DNA from: Xylogone sp. PMI_703
Lineage: Eukaryota; Ascomycota; Leotiomycetes
Assembly (NCBI GenBank): GCA_021399445.1
Contig: JAJTUQ010000001.1
Span: 1,612,001 to 1,676,000 of the forward strand
DNA length: 64,000 nt
Direction of reading: 5' to 3'
Shown: positions 25,480 through 38,206 of the stretch, in pieces
How the letters are laid out: each line of letters opens with the position of its first letter
How positions within the stretch are numbered: position 1 is the first letter of the stretch
Notes under the pieces: generated by a model
Seen by the model: only the letters and a program-made list of their open reading frames with translations
Databases searched by the model: none
Told to the model about the DNA's origin: nothing
Program-made: the position numbers and the translations under genes

Positions 25480-27550
25480 GTAGGGACAGGGCAGGGCCCG
25501 GGGATGTGGACAACAATGGGAATGAGAATGGGAATGGAAATTGGGCACTGGGACGGGGAGTTGCACGGGTGATGTTCCCATGGGATTTGCTGCATGAATG
25601 ATAATGATGGAGGGGGGAGAAAGTAGGAGGAGGGGCAGAGCCGGCGTGGTTCTTTTTCCCCTTGCTCAGGCGAGAGGCAGATTGTTACGATGTAGAAAAG
25701 CGGGATAATTAATGTGTAATATATGGTAGCGGGGAGCAGGTAGCAATGGAAAAGAAGGGCGGGCTCTACGGAGGTAGTCAGCCTGGTACCCTAACATGAA
25801 AAAACTTATCCGATGGGGAAAGGGAGATGCAATTGGGAGATGCACATGAGGGTGCGTGCAAACTGTGAGAGCGAGGGTGAATGTGAATGTGAATGTGATT
25901 GTGATTGTGAATGTGAATGTGAATGTGAATGTGAATGTGAATGTGAATGTGAATGTGGATGTGGATGTGGATGCGGTGGATGTTCTAGAATGTTGAGGGG
26001 GTGGTTGGGGTCTCTTTCGGGATGTCTTCGGGGGAAGCCAACGGGAGGAGTGGACGGGCAGGAGGGTACTGTGTGAGTGAGTCTCTTCTTCAGCTTTCGA
26101 TGTGGTAGAGAGGTACTGTACTGTATGGTGGGTTTTCGTATGGTGTTGGATCAATAAGCACAGCACAATTTGAGATTGGTCCTTCTGCTCTTTTGGCACC
26201 TCTTGATATTTATCAGTTCTCTCGAGATTTTCTTCTTCCTTTTTTTCTCTAATGCAGTGCAAGTCCACAACATCGATCGTGGCGCTCCCACCTTCGATCC
26301 CTCTTCTGCGGCATATTCCTGCTGCAGCTCTTGGCAACGGAGCGAGGATCGAGGATCGAGGTCGAGGCTGCAATCGAACAGGCACGTGACAGGACAGTAC
26401 CGTACCTCGCGTACCAAACCAAGCAAACCCAAGAACAAAGAGGCTCCATCCGCCTGCAGCAGACCAGAGTACAAGTAGTACCGTAGTACAAACTACAAAG
26501 TAGCGTGCAGCGCTGAAACGCTGAAACGCGCCGGCCCAGGAACCCACCGCCCGTGATTGGCTGCCGTCTTATCGGCACCATCTATCTTCTTTTTCTTTTT
26601 TCCTACCCCATCATGCCCATCCATGCTCCCTCTTCTCGTGTCCATTCCAGCTGCCAGGGCACAACCCGCCCCTCTTCCTCATCAATCAAACTACAGCACG
26701 GTACTACTATAGACTAATATACTATATATTATATACTTTATACATATACACATACACACATCCTATGTGGTACGCACCGCATTATTATACCAAGCATTAC
26801 TTCCAAGTTGCACGCATCATGCTACGGATACAGTCCCTCGTCTGGAGTGTCCCAATAATTGACTGCTCACGACTCGTGCGCTGCTGCTCCCCCCAGATCT
26901 AGATTTAGATCTGGCCCAACGCCCGGGAAGCCAAAGTCTACGGTACACTACTATACAAGCTGGTAAGTACAGTACTAGTACTAGTAGTAGTACGGTGCTA
27001 GAAGATGCAGAGGCGCACCGCTCGGATGGATCTGGGACCTGATGGCACACAATGGGGCCCGGAAGATCCTTTTGGCTGTGGCTCCATCCCCATCACATTA
27101 TTGTTCCCCCCGCTCTGGCTGCCCATGTCGCCCGCTGACTATTGCACCCCTCTCACGTGCCCTGGGACTTGTGGCGGGGCTCTCTTGCGAAGGTTGGGTT
27201 GAGAACTTCTTATTGTAGTATATATCTCGGTCCTCCTTTGTCTTACCTTCTCCTTTCTTCTCTTCCCTTTCTTTCCTTACCGGCTCTGCTCAGTCTCTCA
27301 GTCTCTCTCTCTCTCTCTCCTTTTTTCTCGGTCTCGACGACTTCGAGTATTCTTTCCTTTCCCCGGCGGAACCTTTTGCGCTCTCTCACTTTACTCTTCC
27401 ACTCTTTCACCTGGGCCATTATCCGACACTATCCTTCACCAGCTGTCTGAGACCGCCATCCGCTCCTTAACGCTCACAATCGTGCTGTGACGTGCTCCCT
27501 TCTCATTGACCTTCTTCTCCCTCTCCAACTTCTACCTCCACTCCGTCAGG
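25480..27550. other. Intergenic region LCB1/GH17
   Basis: About 2.1 kb. It holds the hexanucleotide array at 25877-25974, an AT-rich stretch near 26700-26760, and a CT-rich leader with a CTCTCT run at 27297-27325 before the GH17 ATG. The long open frames here (for example 25666-26547 minus) are products of the repeat and the composition. No gene is supported. Confidence 0.5.
25877..25974. repeat. Hexanucleotide array (GTGAAT)n with GTGATT and GTGGAT variants
   Basis: About 16 units of 6 bp. Most are GTGAAT, with two GTGATT early on and GTGGAT variants at the right end. Because the unit is a multiple of three it stays open in all frames, which produces a spurious Cys-Glu repeat on the plus strand and a Phe-Thr repeat on the minus strand. 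Confidence 0.92.
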
Positions 27551-28802
27551 ATGAAGACTGTGACTCTTGCCCTTGTAGCCGCGTCGCTGCTTCAGCTGTC
27601 CGTGGCCCAGCCTCATGGTACGCATCACAACTGCCCCCCTATGAATGAGCCTCATATTGACAGCTGAATCCATAGGACACCGCCACGAACATGTGCGGAA
27701 GCACCAGAAGAAGGACGTGGTGTCCACCATCGTCCACACGGCCTATAGGCCCCAGGTCATTGTCTGGGTAGACGGGAACGGCAATCCGGTGTCGACGGCC
27801 ACCACCACGGTCGCTGTCCCGACCACACTGGTTACCACATACCCTGGCGTAGCAACCTCTGCTCCCGCGATCCCCACGTCGGCACCTGTTCTGGCTCCCG
27901 CCCCAGCCTCTGGCCCAGCCCCAGCCCTGGGGGCACACGCTGCAGCCCCTGCACCTGCTTCTTCAGGAGGGGGTGGTACGGGCAGTGGCAGCGGCAGCGC
28001 AGGCGGGGGCGGCTACGGCTTCTCTTACTCCCCATACACAGCTTCAGGCGCTTGCAAGTCGCAGGATCAGGTCAACGCTGACCTAGCCGCCGTGGGAAGT
28101 GGATATTCCGTGGTCCGTATTTACGGAACGGACTGCAATCAGGTTCAAACCGTCCTCAGCGCTGCCAAGTCTCGTGGCCTCAAGCTCTTTGCTGGCGTGT
28201 TTGACATTGCTAATCTGAATAACGAGATCGGCCTCATTGTATCCGCGGCCAACGGAGACTGGTCTCAGTTCGACACCATCTCTATCGGCAATGAGCTAGT
28301 GAACTCGGGTCGGGCAGATGCTGCCACCGTGGTAGCCGCCATTGGCACCGCGCGAGGGCTTCTGAAAGCCGCTGGATATGCAGGAAAGGTGGTCACCGTC
28401 GATACCTTGGTAGCAACTCGTCAGAATCCAAGTCTGTGTGGGGCTTCCGATGTTTGCACCGTCAACTGCCACCCTTTCTTTGACGGCAACGTTGATGCTG
28501 AAAATGTTGGCAACTTCCTGACTACGCAAATTGCCTCTCTGAGATCGGTCCTCTCAGACTCCAGCCAACCTATCGTCATCACTGAGACTGGATGGCCCTC
28601 TGCTGGCCAAGCTAACGGTGCTGCCATGCCATCTCCTACCAACCAGAAGACCGCCATCAGTGCTATCAAGGCTGCGTTTTCCTCCAACCCAGCCGGCGTC
28701 ATTCTCTTCTCGACCTTCAACGACCAGTGGAAGCAAGATAGCTCATCCACGTTTGGTGCTGAGAAGTTCTGGGGCTTCCTCGGCAATGCCCCTTCCAACT
28801 AA
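27551..28802 (+). CDS. Secreted GH17 beta-1,3-glucanase/transglycosylase (Scw/Bgl2-like)
   Basis: Two exons: 27551-27617 and 27676-28802, giving 397 aa. The signal peptide MKTVTLALVAASLLQLSVAQ is followed by a His/Lys-rich segment, a Thr/Val/Pro/Ala-rich linker and a Gly/Ser linker. The GH17 barrel starts near FSYSPYTASGACKSQDQV. Catalytic motifs are IGNEL (acid/base Glu) and ITETGWPSAG (nucleophile Glu), and VNCHPFFD is also family-typical. The end, WGFLGNAPSN, has no GPI signal, so the protein is probably soluble or wall-bound. Family members cut and rejoin wall beta-1,3-glucan. The choice among Scw4-, Scw11- or Bgt-like groups is open. It lies downstream of FKS1 and LCB1 on the same strand. 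Confidence 0.92.
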
Positions 28803-29251
28803 AACTATCTCACTTTTTCTTGGGGAAAAAGGGGGAAGGGAGACAGGAGGAGAGAAGAAAGACGAGAACTTCTTGTTAAATTATTTTCCTTGGTATTTTG
28901 GGTGGGGAACGGGAAAGGTATATAGGTCGGGTCATGGAGGCGTTTGGCATATAAGTAGACGCCGAATTACATTGGGAAATACGGGGCTTGGGATATTGAA
29001 CATCATATAACGAGACATGTCATTTTATGCTATTTTGGATTCATGCCCGGGCTGGACGTGGAATATCGGGGATCACATATCAATTCTCTTCTTCGTGTAT
29101 ATATTTTATTCATCCTTTCCAATGCTATCTCCTTTGTCTATCTAATATTCTGTATCATCGGCCGAGCCGTGCCTTTGTACATCAGAGGTAATCTGTTAAC
29201 AATATTACATGGATCCGTGGAGGAGGCAAGACCATACCGCCGCGAAATAGT
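28803..29251. other. Convergent intergenic region GH17/OTU1
   Basis: 3' ends of two convergent genes. AT-rich with T-rich stretches around 29090-29150. No gene is supported. Confidence 0.4.
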
Positions 29252-30445
29252 TCACGAAGTCACTTCTGCCATATCATAATGGCCCGTTTCCTGGGCGTGA
29301 GCTGCAGCCGCCATCTCTCCGTGGACGATAGCGCCACATATGTTACACTTTATCGCCATGCCTGCCGTATCGGTGAAATAGTGCTTTTCTTGCAGCTTCT
29401 GACAAAGTGCCCTAGCCATGACCAAGATCTCTTCATCGTCACTGTCCCACACACGCTTGTCAAATTCAGGGGGGTTATCCGCCTTCAGATGTGGTGGATC
29501 CGAGGGACTTTGAACAATAGTATCATAGTGAATGCCACTATATACTAGAATACAGCGAGTTGGCCTCCCCTCGTTAAATTTGTCCACTCTTAAAGACTAC
29601 GCACGTCGTTAGCTTTCTCTCTATCGTACAAGCTGAAAGGCAATTCCGGTTTGAGACGCCGCAGGTTCATAAGATCATACCTGGACATCGATGCTACAGA
29701 TCTCTATGTCGAAATGACTAGCAAGAATCCCGAGCTCGATAGCACCACCCCATGCCTCTTCAGTTTGAATCCACCGACAGTAGTCATCCGGATTCTTCTC
29801 CAAAACAACTTTGGTGTACACTTCTGGCTGAGCTTGAATGGCACTTGCCACGAGTGAGCGAAGTTCGTGCATGCTCAGATCATCCCCTGGAAGTACGGCA
29901 GTACCAAATGCTCGGAATAAGCAACTGTTGTCATCCGGCATTACCCTGAGGACTGTGGCTGCATCAGTTCTCATGACTTTGGGGTCGAGGGATTCTTTTC
30001 ACCGACCTAGAGTAGCTCCACGATCGGGGAGTGGTAGCTCAGGAACTTCTCCTTCCACAGACTTTCTCTGAAGCGATACTGGACCTGAACTTTTTTTGCT
30101 TCCCGGATCAGGATTTCTGTTGGCACCCATCCCCGAGAAAACAGTGCCCCCTGCAGGCTTTAGAGAATTTGCTTGTGCTGTATCGGTTTCCAATTCCTTT
30201 GATGCCACTTCCACCCTAGGACTAACCGTCAGCTGCTCGCCATTCAGATTTACGTCAAGCTTTCCAAGCTCCAAATTCCTCTCAGCGTGTTCCAAGTCCA
30301 ACGGCCTCGGAGGATACCCATATTTTACATCAAATACCTCCACCGCTGTCTTTTCCGCTATTTGTGAAATGAGGTCTCCAACAGTAGCCTTCTCATCAAG
30401 GGTGATAGTCGCGGCCCCGCTAGGACCTCTCACTCGAATACGCAT
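29252..30445 (-). CDS. OTU1: OTU-family deubiquitinase Otu1/Yod1
   Basis: Three exons on the minus strand: 30445-30007, 29952-29681, 29596-29252, giving 351 aa. The ATG at 30445 starts the UBX-like domain (MRIRVRGPSGAATITLDEK), the Cdc48-binding module of Otu1. The OTU domain begins VLRVMPDDNSCLFRAFG, with catalytic Cys near 157, and continues through SMHELRSLVASAI and HFDIEICSIDVQ. The histidine part is in YSGIHYDTI. A C-terminal C2H2 finger (CNICGAIVHG...HAQETGH) completes the Yod1 layout. It trims ubiquitin chains on Cdc48 substrates, including ERAD clients. The exon 1 donor (G|GTCGGT) is weak but is the only joint that yields the conserved LVLRVM reading. Confidence 0.88.
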
Positions 30446-30823
30446 GCTAACTCGGGGGTTTGATAGCAAGCGATAATATTCAAGATTATAATGAATTAGC
30501 TTGTAGCATAATATAACGAGTAGCTGACATCATTTTTATCCTATTTACTTCGAGTTCGTCAATTACCAATCGCTATACGCTATCAGTGTAGAGCATTCCC
30601 TCCTAGAAATTAGTGGGGGGGCAAAGATGAGCCTTAGTGCCTGAGAATCGTAAATCATGTCTAAGGCATACATCGAGCTCGCATCACGTGCATTGATCTG
30701 AATTCCCTTGCCCCTACAGATTGTGAGGATCGCAACGCGCCTGGCATTGTCGCGACTTGGAAGCTTGCTGCAACGGCCTTGCTATATCAATCTCGGACTG
30801 CGAAACAGTTACGTGATTCCAAG
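30446..30823. other. Divergent intergenic region OTU1/RSC1-like
   Basis: Shared promoter of two divergent genes, 378 bp. No further signal was identified. Confidence 0.4.
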
Positions 30824-33747
30824 ATGGAGTCGCAAAGTCCATCTGCATCTGCAGATCCAAAATCAGAGCCAGTGGAAGATTCTATTGTCATTGAAACTAG
30901 TGCGCCAACCCTTACAAAAGAGACGTTGGATGTGATGAGTAGTATTGTACATCGGTTGACGGATTATCGCGACGCTAGGTACGTGCACTGAATACTGGAT
31001 AGCATTGATAGGATCCATTCCAGGTCATGGCTGCAAGGGATTGATTTCTCCTCATCTGAACTTACTAACTCTTTGAAGTGGTCACGATGTATCAGCGTTG
31101 TTCCAACGCATGATCAACAAGAGACTTCTACCGGATTACTTTGATGTGATTAAAGAGCCCATTGCCTTTAGTACTATCAGGGTACATCTCCTACGCTAGC
31201 TTTTTGGGGCCTTTGCTAATGGTGTTGAATCGTTCCTACAGGGCAAAATCCTGAAAAAACAGTACAAGAGTTTCAAAGAATTCGTCCGTGATATGGCCCT
31301 CATATCCCACAACGCTCAGGTTTATAATCGCCCCTCTGCTCCAGTATATAGTGATGCCATTGCGCTCAGAGAAGCTTTCAAAGCAGAACTGAAAAATCTT
31401 GTTGATGATGGTACAATTACTGCGGAGGAAGCAGAACTCCCAGACTTCGGAGAGATACCCCCAGTAGAAGATTCCCCTCCACCTGGTCCTGAAGATGAGG
31501 AAGTGGAGGACGACGAAGATGAGGATGATGAAGATGAAGAAGACGATGACTCAGACGACGACGGTGCCCGGCGAAGAAGAAGAAAGGGGCGTCGTTCCTC
31601 AACTCTTGCTGCGAAGCGGGATGGCAAAGTTGACGATGGCAACAAAGATGATCCTGAAGCTCAGAAGAAGCGCGGTAGACCTCCAAAAGTACACACACCT
31701 ATGGAAGCTCGGATCAATGCCCTATTGAAAGGCCTAAGGAAGTTCAAGAACCCCGGTGGGGATCTTAAAATTGTGCATTTTGAAAAAATGCCCGACAAGT
31801 CGGTGATGCCAGAGTACTATCAAGAGATCAAAAATCCTATAGCCATGGATGTAATCAAGAGGAAGGCTAAGAGAAAGAAATATCACTCTGTCGATCAAGT
31901 CCTACGCGATCTTGAACTTATGTTTGAGAACGCCAAGGAGTACAATCTCGAGGATAGTCAGGTTTATAAGGATGCTGTTGATCTGCAGCGAGAGGCGCGG
32001 ATCATTGCGGAGCAAGAAAAGAAGAAACCTGACAGTGATTTTGTGGATGAAGAGGGTAAGCTTCCTCTGCCCGAAATTCTTCATAATGGCGAAGTATGGA
32101 AGGTGGGAGACTGGATTCACCTATCAAATCCAAACGACGTGACCAAGCCAATCGTGGCTCAAATATACCGTACATGGCAAGATGCAGAAGGGCAGAAATG
32201 GATCAATGCGTGCTGGTATTATAGACCAGAACAAACCGTCCATCGGTTTGAGAAACACTTCTACGAAAATGAAGTCGTCAAAACTGGCCAGTATAGAGAT
32301 CATAAAATCGAGGAGGTCGTCGACCGTTGCTTCGTCATGTTTTTTACTCGGTTTAACAAGGGTCGTCCTCGAGGGTTTCCCCCCGATAAGGAAGTCTATG
32401 TTTGCGAAGCCCGATATAACGAAGAGAAATTTAAGTTGAACAAGATCAAGACTTGGGCAAGCTGTGTCCCAGATGAAGTCCGAGAGAAAGATTATGAGAT
32501 GGACCTTTTTGACGTTCCCAGGAAAATGAAAAAAGTGCCCAGTCCAATAAAGCATCTTCTCCGTGAAGATGCGAAAGAAGATGACCCGTTACCCAAGCCC
32601 ACTTGGGGAGCGCCCAATGCCCCGCCGATTGTTGGCGCTGTCCATCGTCGACCGCGTGAACCCAATGTGAGTTTGCTATGGAGAATGCTCCTCGTGTGGT
32701 TATAGAAAAAGGTCTAGCTCTCTAACATTCATATAGGAGTCCCCACCGCCAGAGCCAACGCCTTCTCCTCCTCCACCTCCTCCAGCTGAGCCAGCCCGAC
32801 GATCAGTTACTAATGAGAGGCCATATCGCGACTCCCAGGGGGATATTACAATGACCGGAACCCAAAGTAACCCGGCAGCTTCTCCAATGGTCAATCCCGC
32901 TCCTGCCCAGCCCTCATATACTCAACAATTTACACAACCAGTTCCTTCGGCAACACCATCACTGCATACCACCCAGCAAGACTCCTACAGCGCACATACA
33001 CCCGCGCCTCAAACGCCCACTCCTCAAACCCCAGCTTACCAAAATCAACATAGTTACAACCATTACGCAGCGCCGGCCACGGTTCCCGTGCCACAACATA
33101 CAAATCCAGTCCCCAACTATGATCATTATAGAAGTAATACCGTCTCACGTCCTTCAGCTCCTATATCCACACACTCGGGTCATTCTAATACGAACGCATA
33201 TCATCCACCTCGTCCTATCGAGGTGTATCATCTAGGAGAAGCAGCCGTTGCCATTCCTGCTGATATCCGAGCACAATTTCATCATGACGATAACGGAAGG
33301 ACCATTTTTTTCACGACACCGCCACTAGATGCCAATCCGATTCCAGAGAACTTGCGCAACTTAGGCCATAGTCTTCGTTATCTCGCAGATAAAGCAAGGC
33401 GCAAAGAGGAAAACGATAAGAAACGCAAAGCACGTGAACTTGATCAGGAGCCTGAAGCCGATACAAAGCTCAAAGTCTCTCGAGTTGAAATGGAGAAGGG
33501 GAAGCACCACATTGTAGATCAAGTCGCCCATGCGATAGGAGAATGGTGTAGAAAGATGGATGATACTACTAACTCGATATATAAGGACTTGTATGGCGAT
33601 AACTGGGAAGAAGGAAAGCACTTCGAGCTGTTGAAACTAACGAGGAAACAAGAAACAGCTTCCGAGGAACAACTGCGATTGGTCGAATTTCAACGCCACC
33701 AGGAGGAGAAGAAAAAAGTCAGTATTATCGGCTTTAAATGGATATGA
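30824..33747 (+). CDS. RSC1: RSC chromatin-remodelling subunit, tandem bromodomain plus BAH (Rsc1/Rsc2-like)
   Basis: Four exons: 30824-30978, 31079-31181, 31242-32666, 32737-33747, giving 897 aa. Bromodomain 1 covers about residues 25-110 (LPDYFDVIKEPIAFSTIRGK, SHNAQVYN). A long acidic tract follows (DDEDEDDEDEEDDD), then an AT-hook-like KKRGRPPKV. Bromodomain 2 is about 243-335 (MPEYYQEIKNPIAMDVI) and the BAH domain about 366-490 (GEVWKVGDWIHLSN, CWYYRPEQT). The C-terminal half is Pro/Gln/Thr-rich with a basic coiled stretch. This order matches Rsc1/Rsc2 of the RSC remodeller, which slides nucleosomes at promoters. The ATG at 30824 (MESQSPSASADPK) is the first true ATG in frame. Confidence 0.92.
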
Positions 33748-34509
33748 AAGCTAGCGGAGTCAATGTTACGAGTAGAGCCACTTGTGCCTGTACCTGCTTG
33801 GTTTGTATACTAGTTATGGAATTCGGGTGTTTACGGTATCCTGGAAGTACGGAATATACAAGGCTCACTAATCGACGAGATTAGTCATACATCGGATCCA
33901 TCTGGTTATTTGGAGATACTTACATGGCATGCTAATAAATACTATATTGGTCATAATCTATGTCACGTTCTATCTACAATGTTAATCAAGGGCCCAGAGT
34001 TAATAGCCAAAGGAACGTTGTCTCGAAACCAATCCCCAGCGCTTTTGACCACAGAAACTCATTGTAGTTTTGCAGTAGATAGATCCTTTGGTGTACTTAA
34101 AACCCCGTTCATTACTGACCTTCTCCTTTACTATATCCTCGGATGTTTAAACCAATGTGAAGCAGCCTGCTTATATTACATCTAAAATCACTATTCTTAA
34201 TGTCACTTTTATTTGCTCTCCATAAGTATCCAAGGAGACGAGGCCTTGGTGTGTCGATTAGGGCATTCAAAAAACCTCAGGCTCCAACTCTCCAGTATTA
34301 GACTACCACGGCTACCTTTTCATTCAAGTCAACGAGGCTTTACCAGGTGGTTAATCTCATTATCAGAGCTTTTCTGGAATGGGTCTTTTAAGCTCTTGTT
34401 GCACATCTCCTGACTTCTATTAACCTTTTTCAGATTTATCATTTCATATCTTGTCTCAACCACGTTTTACAGCTTGGCCCTAACTACAACCCTTGCAATA
34501 AGTTATATC
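33748..34509. other. Intergenic region RSC1-like/CUE3-like
   Basis: 762 bp, AT-rich, both neighbours on the plus strand. No gene is supported. Confidence 0.4.
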
Positions 34510-36556
34510 ATGGCAGCTCTTGCACTCCCCGCGATGGCCCCATTCCCCAGGGCAGTATGGAGGATACACATTACTGCAGATGAATGGAAGGCCTGTTTGA
34601 GTGCCTGGCTTTCTCTTGTACAATCTCATCTCTCCTTAAGAGATCCGGAGTTTATTGAGATATCGACAAAAGACGAGTCTCTGACAAACTTCCTGAGGTC
34701 TTTTAACACAGAGATGGCAACGAGCTATGATGAGTTATCCGCTATAGACTTGCATGGATTTAAAAAACTCAAGGAAGAAGCCTTCATGCTCTGTGCAAGG
34801 CTACAAGGACTACAATCGACCCCTTCCATCCTTCTACAATGGCAATTTCTAGCCGACCTGAGTAGGAATTATGGGAAACACCGGGTCAGCAAACTTCTGA
34901 AAATCATTTGGAACCGGCATTCTGCTTCAATAGAAGCTTCCTTATCTCTCATTAAGGTTTCACTGATCAAACAACTATATGCTGGCTCAGATAGTAATTT
35001 AAAGTCAGTAGAAGCAGATCTTAGGCAGTTGAACTATCTTATCTACGTTTCTCCAGATGCAGCGGCTCTTTTCATGGCTGGAACCGATTTCCTTGACGGT
35101 CTCATAAATTGCTACCAGATTGTGGATTCTCTGTTTCGCAAGATCATCGTCTCCACAACCTATCTCTGCCTCATTGGACTTACAGAAGGTGCAAAGTCTA
35201 ATATTTCATCATTGGTTGACCAACTTTACTTTTTAAAGGCAGCTGCAGAAAAGAGAAATAAAGACACCGGAAATAACGACCACTCACTAGTCACTGAACT
35301 GGTAACCTCATCTCCCATATTAGCTCAACTTCGACGACGTGTTGGGGGCACCAGTCCTGGATCATCCCGAGTAGACGCCGTCCTTTCAGGCCTGGAGCCA
35401 TTCTGCAAGTCTGGTGGACTACGTTCACATCGACCGACGAGAAATCTTGCTAAAGGAAAGGGTCATGCTACAGCTGATGTGGTCGAAGACTATGATTCTA
35501 CGAAATATACTCATATTCACCGAATGAGCCAAGTATCTCAACTACAAGATCTGTTTCCACACTTAGGATCTGCTTTTATAATCAAACTTCTAGATGAATA
35601 TTCAGATGACGTTGAGAAAGTAACGGCACATGTCCTAGATGGTACGCTGCCAGAGCACTTAAAACATGCTGACCAGTCTGAATCCTTGTAAGTACCTCTT
35701 AAGTAGTATTCGTATATTCTAATGATCTTCTAGTGAGTACAGAGACGAGAATACCACTGCGGATGCCATACACCAAACCATTCGTCGGAATGTATTTGAT
35801 GATGACGAACTTGATCGGCTTGCAGTTACTACATCTCAACTCCATTTTGGACGTCAGGCTCAAAGCACTACTGCTGATGATCTACTTCGGGATCGATCAA
35901 GTGCACCAAGGGCGGCGGCCATATTGTCGGCCTTAGCAGCATTCGATTCCGACGACGATGAGCGTGATGACACTTACGACGTAGAAGATGTTGGAGGGAC
36001 CGTTGATTCTGCAGCACCCGGGAATAACTCAGAGGAGCAGGTATACGATGGCGGTGATAGTAGTGAGCGATTACTATTTGAGACGTACAAAGCAAATCCA
36101 AGCATATTCCATCGAGATGCTGCCACACGCAGGCGACCGTCCAGGGCATCTCTGAAAGAACAAACTGGGTTGACCGACGAAGCCATCGAAGGATGGGCGC
36201 TAATGCTAAATAGAGACCAACGACGAATGCACCGATTAGAAGCAAAATACTCCACCTTCTCAGGTGATCAGCCGGAACTAGTTGCTACGTCATGGCGCCC
36301 TAACCCGAGCGGCTCAGGAACAGAAGATTCAGATGCTGATGGCATTGGCCGAGGTAGGGGCGGCTTCAACACCGGACGATCTCGAGGTAGAGGCCAACGA
36401 GGACGTGGCAGAGGTAATGTAACCGGTCCCGTCGGAGACAAATCAACGGAAGTCGCAAGGCATCGGAAAGAAGTCAACAAAGGATCGAGAGCAAATCATA
36501 ATAGAAGAGACCAAAGAGCTAAGAAAATGGCAAGAGGAGGATTTTCTGCTGAGTGA
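34510..36556 (+). CDS. CUE3: CUE-domain protein, Cue3/ASCC2-like (ribosome quality control trigger complex)
   Basis: Two exons: 34510-35687 and 35734-36556, giving 666 aa. The start MAALALPAMAPFPRAVWR matches the conserved N-terminus of fungal ASCC2-like proteins. The N-terminal 330 residues are helical (DEWKACLSAWLSLVQSHL and onward). A CUE domain lies at about residues 350-390 (QLQDLFPHLGSAFIIKLLDEY), the ubiquitin-binding fold. The tail is acidic, then RG-rich (RGRGQRGRGRGN) and basic, ending RAKKMARGGFSAE. Yeast Cue3 and human ASCC2 act in the RQT complex that splits collided ribosomes. Assignment is by architecture and conserved motifs. The frame is open further upstream without an ATG. 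Confidence 0.85.
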
Positions 36557-36907
36557 GATCTCGTAGCCGGATCAAGTTTCGGCACACCTGACTACGTTGC
36601 AAGATTTTCTATGAGTTGCACCAACTATTATTCGTTGTATTGGCATTCAGCTGCATCGCATACACAAGCTACGGGAAAGGAAGTTTCTTGAATGAAATCA
36701 GTCCTCATCCTTTCATGATTTGCTGCTATTTTCTCATCAGGATACATCTCTTTGAAAATGCCACTGGAGTTTACCGGGAAACGATGTCATAGCGGTCAAT
36801 ATTGATATAACTACATCAGCAAGATTCTCAGGGAGAGAGAGTTATAGCTCGAGTAACTAGGGTCCAGAAATTTCCTATCTTCCTTCTACATTTTTACCTG
36901 GAGATGC
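36557..36907. other. Convergent intergenic region CUE3-like/TauD-like
   Basis: 351 bp between two 3' ends. Nothing was recognised. Confidence 0.4.
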
Positions 36908-38206
36908 TTAATCCGTTCTCTCCTCATAGGATGTTTCATACGGACGCTCAGCTTGTAATGCTATACGTGCTAGATGCCGTCTTTCACCAGTAGACCAGTT
37001 TACAGTGGCTGTATGGGCCACAAGTCGATTCTTCCTCGTTGTCAGTGTTGCTAGGTAACAAATATTAGAGGGCGGCAGAGAAGTAAAGACTCACGTCCCA
37101 GAAAATGACCATCTTCGGCTTCCATTGGACACGAGCTTGAAAATCTGCGCCGAAAGCAATATGGTCATATAAAAAGTTCAGCAGATATTCGCTTTCTTCC
37201 TTTTTATACCCAACAATACTCCTAGTGACTTGGCAGTAATATCAGTAAGTTAGTGTACGAAACAGCCAGGACAAATAGGCCGGTTGCTCATACATGATTT
37301 GTTCACAAACAGTGCTTTTTCACCAGTAGCGGGATGTGTCCGTACTATTGGATGTTCATTTGTGGCTGGGTCTCTTTTGACGATGCCTCCCCTATTCCTA
37401 CTGAACTGAGCTTGTTCCTTTCCAGAGTGGATAGCTTTCAGCCCGTGCAGTCTTTTCTGAAATTCTGGTGAGAGGTTGTTATATGCCGCCACCTGGTCAA
37501 CGAACAATGTGTCTCCACCAGCTCTTGGAGTCTCTAGTACGTATAGCATTGTTGTCCCTGGTGGTTGCTCCTCAAAGGATGAATCACAGTGCCAGCCGAC
37601 AGAGTTTATCCGATTCGCCATGAATGTTTTTGCCCCTTGATCTCCGGCACCACGATGGACAAGGTGTATCTCTGGATATCCCTGGGGGCTTCCGCTAGTC
37701 AGATGAACATATGGACGGCCAAAGTAAGATGCAAAATCGAGAGCTCCTTGAATAGGAAGATCAGCGAAATCCTGTTCAGGAAACACGAGAAGCTTTCTTT
37801 TTGCAATTAACAATGCCAGCTGGTCTTTTGCAGCATTATTTAACTTGCTGAGCTGTATTCCCGTAACTTCAGATCCAATAGTTGGTGTCATATCAATTAT
37901 CTCACTCCCTTCAACAAGGAGATCCTTGAAGGTCGGGTCAGCATCTTTACCATGTTCCACGTGCTCAAATGGCTCCAAGGGAGGGTAATTTTGAGACAAA
38001 TCCCAGGTTGGGAGGTAATGAGGATACTATTTGTGTATAAGCAGTGCTGAGAAAGAGAGCTTGATTGGTCACAGTGAGTCCCAAACCTTCGCTGCAGGAT
38101 ACGTATCATCTCCATTCAACTCTCGCTCCTTATTAAATGATTTAGGACCTGGAATTGGACGAGACTGGAAGGGGATCGAAGAGTTTGGGGTACCGGAAAG
38201 AGCCAT
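36908..38206 (-). CDS. TauD/TfdA-family Fe(II)/2-oxoglutarate dioxygenase
   Basis: Four exons on the minus strand: 38206-38087, 38026-37294, 37228-37095, 37030-36908, giving 369 aa. The start MALSGTPNSSIPFQ leads through RELNGDDTYPAAK/YPHYLPTWD across intron 1 into the TauD core (SEVTGIQLSKL, LLVFPEQDFAD, GRPYVHL). Iron ligands are in WHCDSSF (about H186 and D188) and HTATVNW (about H335). The 2-oxoglutarate Arg is probably in the RIALQAERP region. Fungal members oxidise sulfonates such as taurine or sulfate esters to release sulfite for sulfur nutrition; the substrate here is unknown. All four exons keep frame. An AT-rich region lies upstream. Confidence 0.88.

Noticed and set aside
25666..26547. 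293-codon minus-strand open frame with Phe-Thr repeats
   Set aside because: Created by the hexanucleotide array, which is open in every frame.
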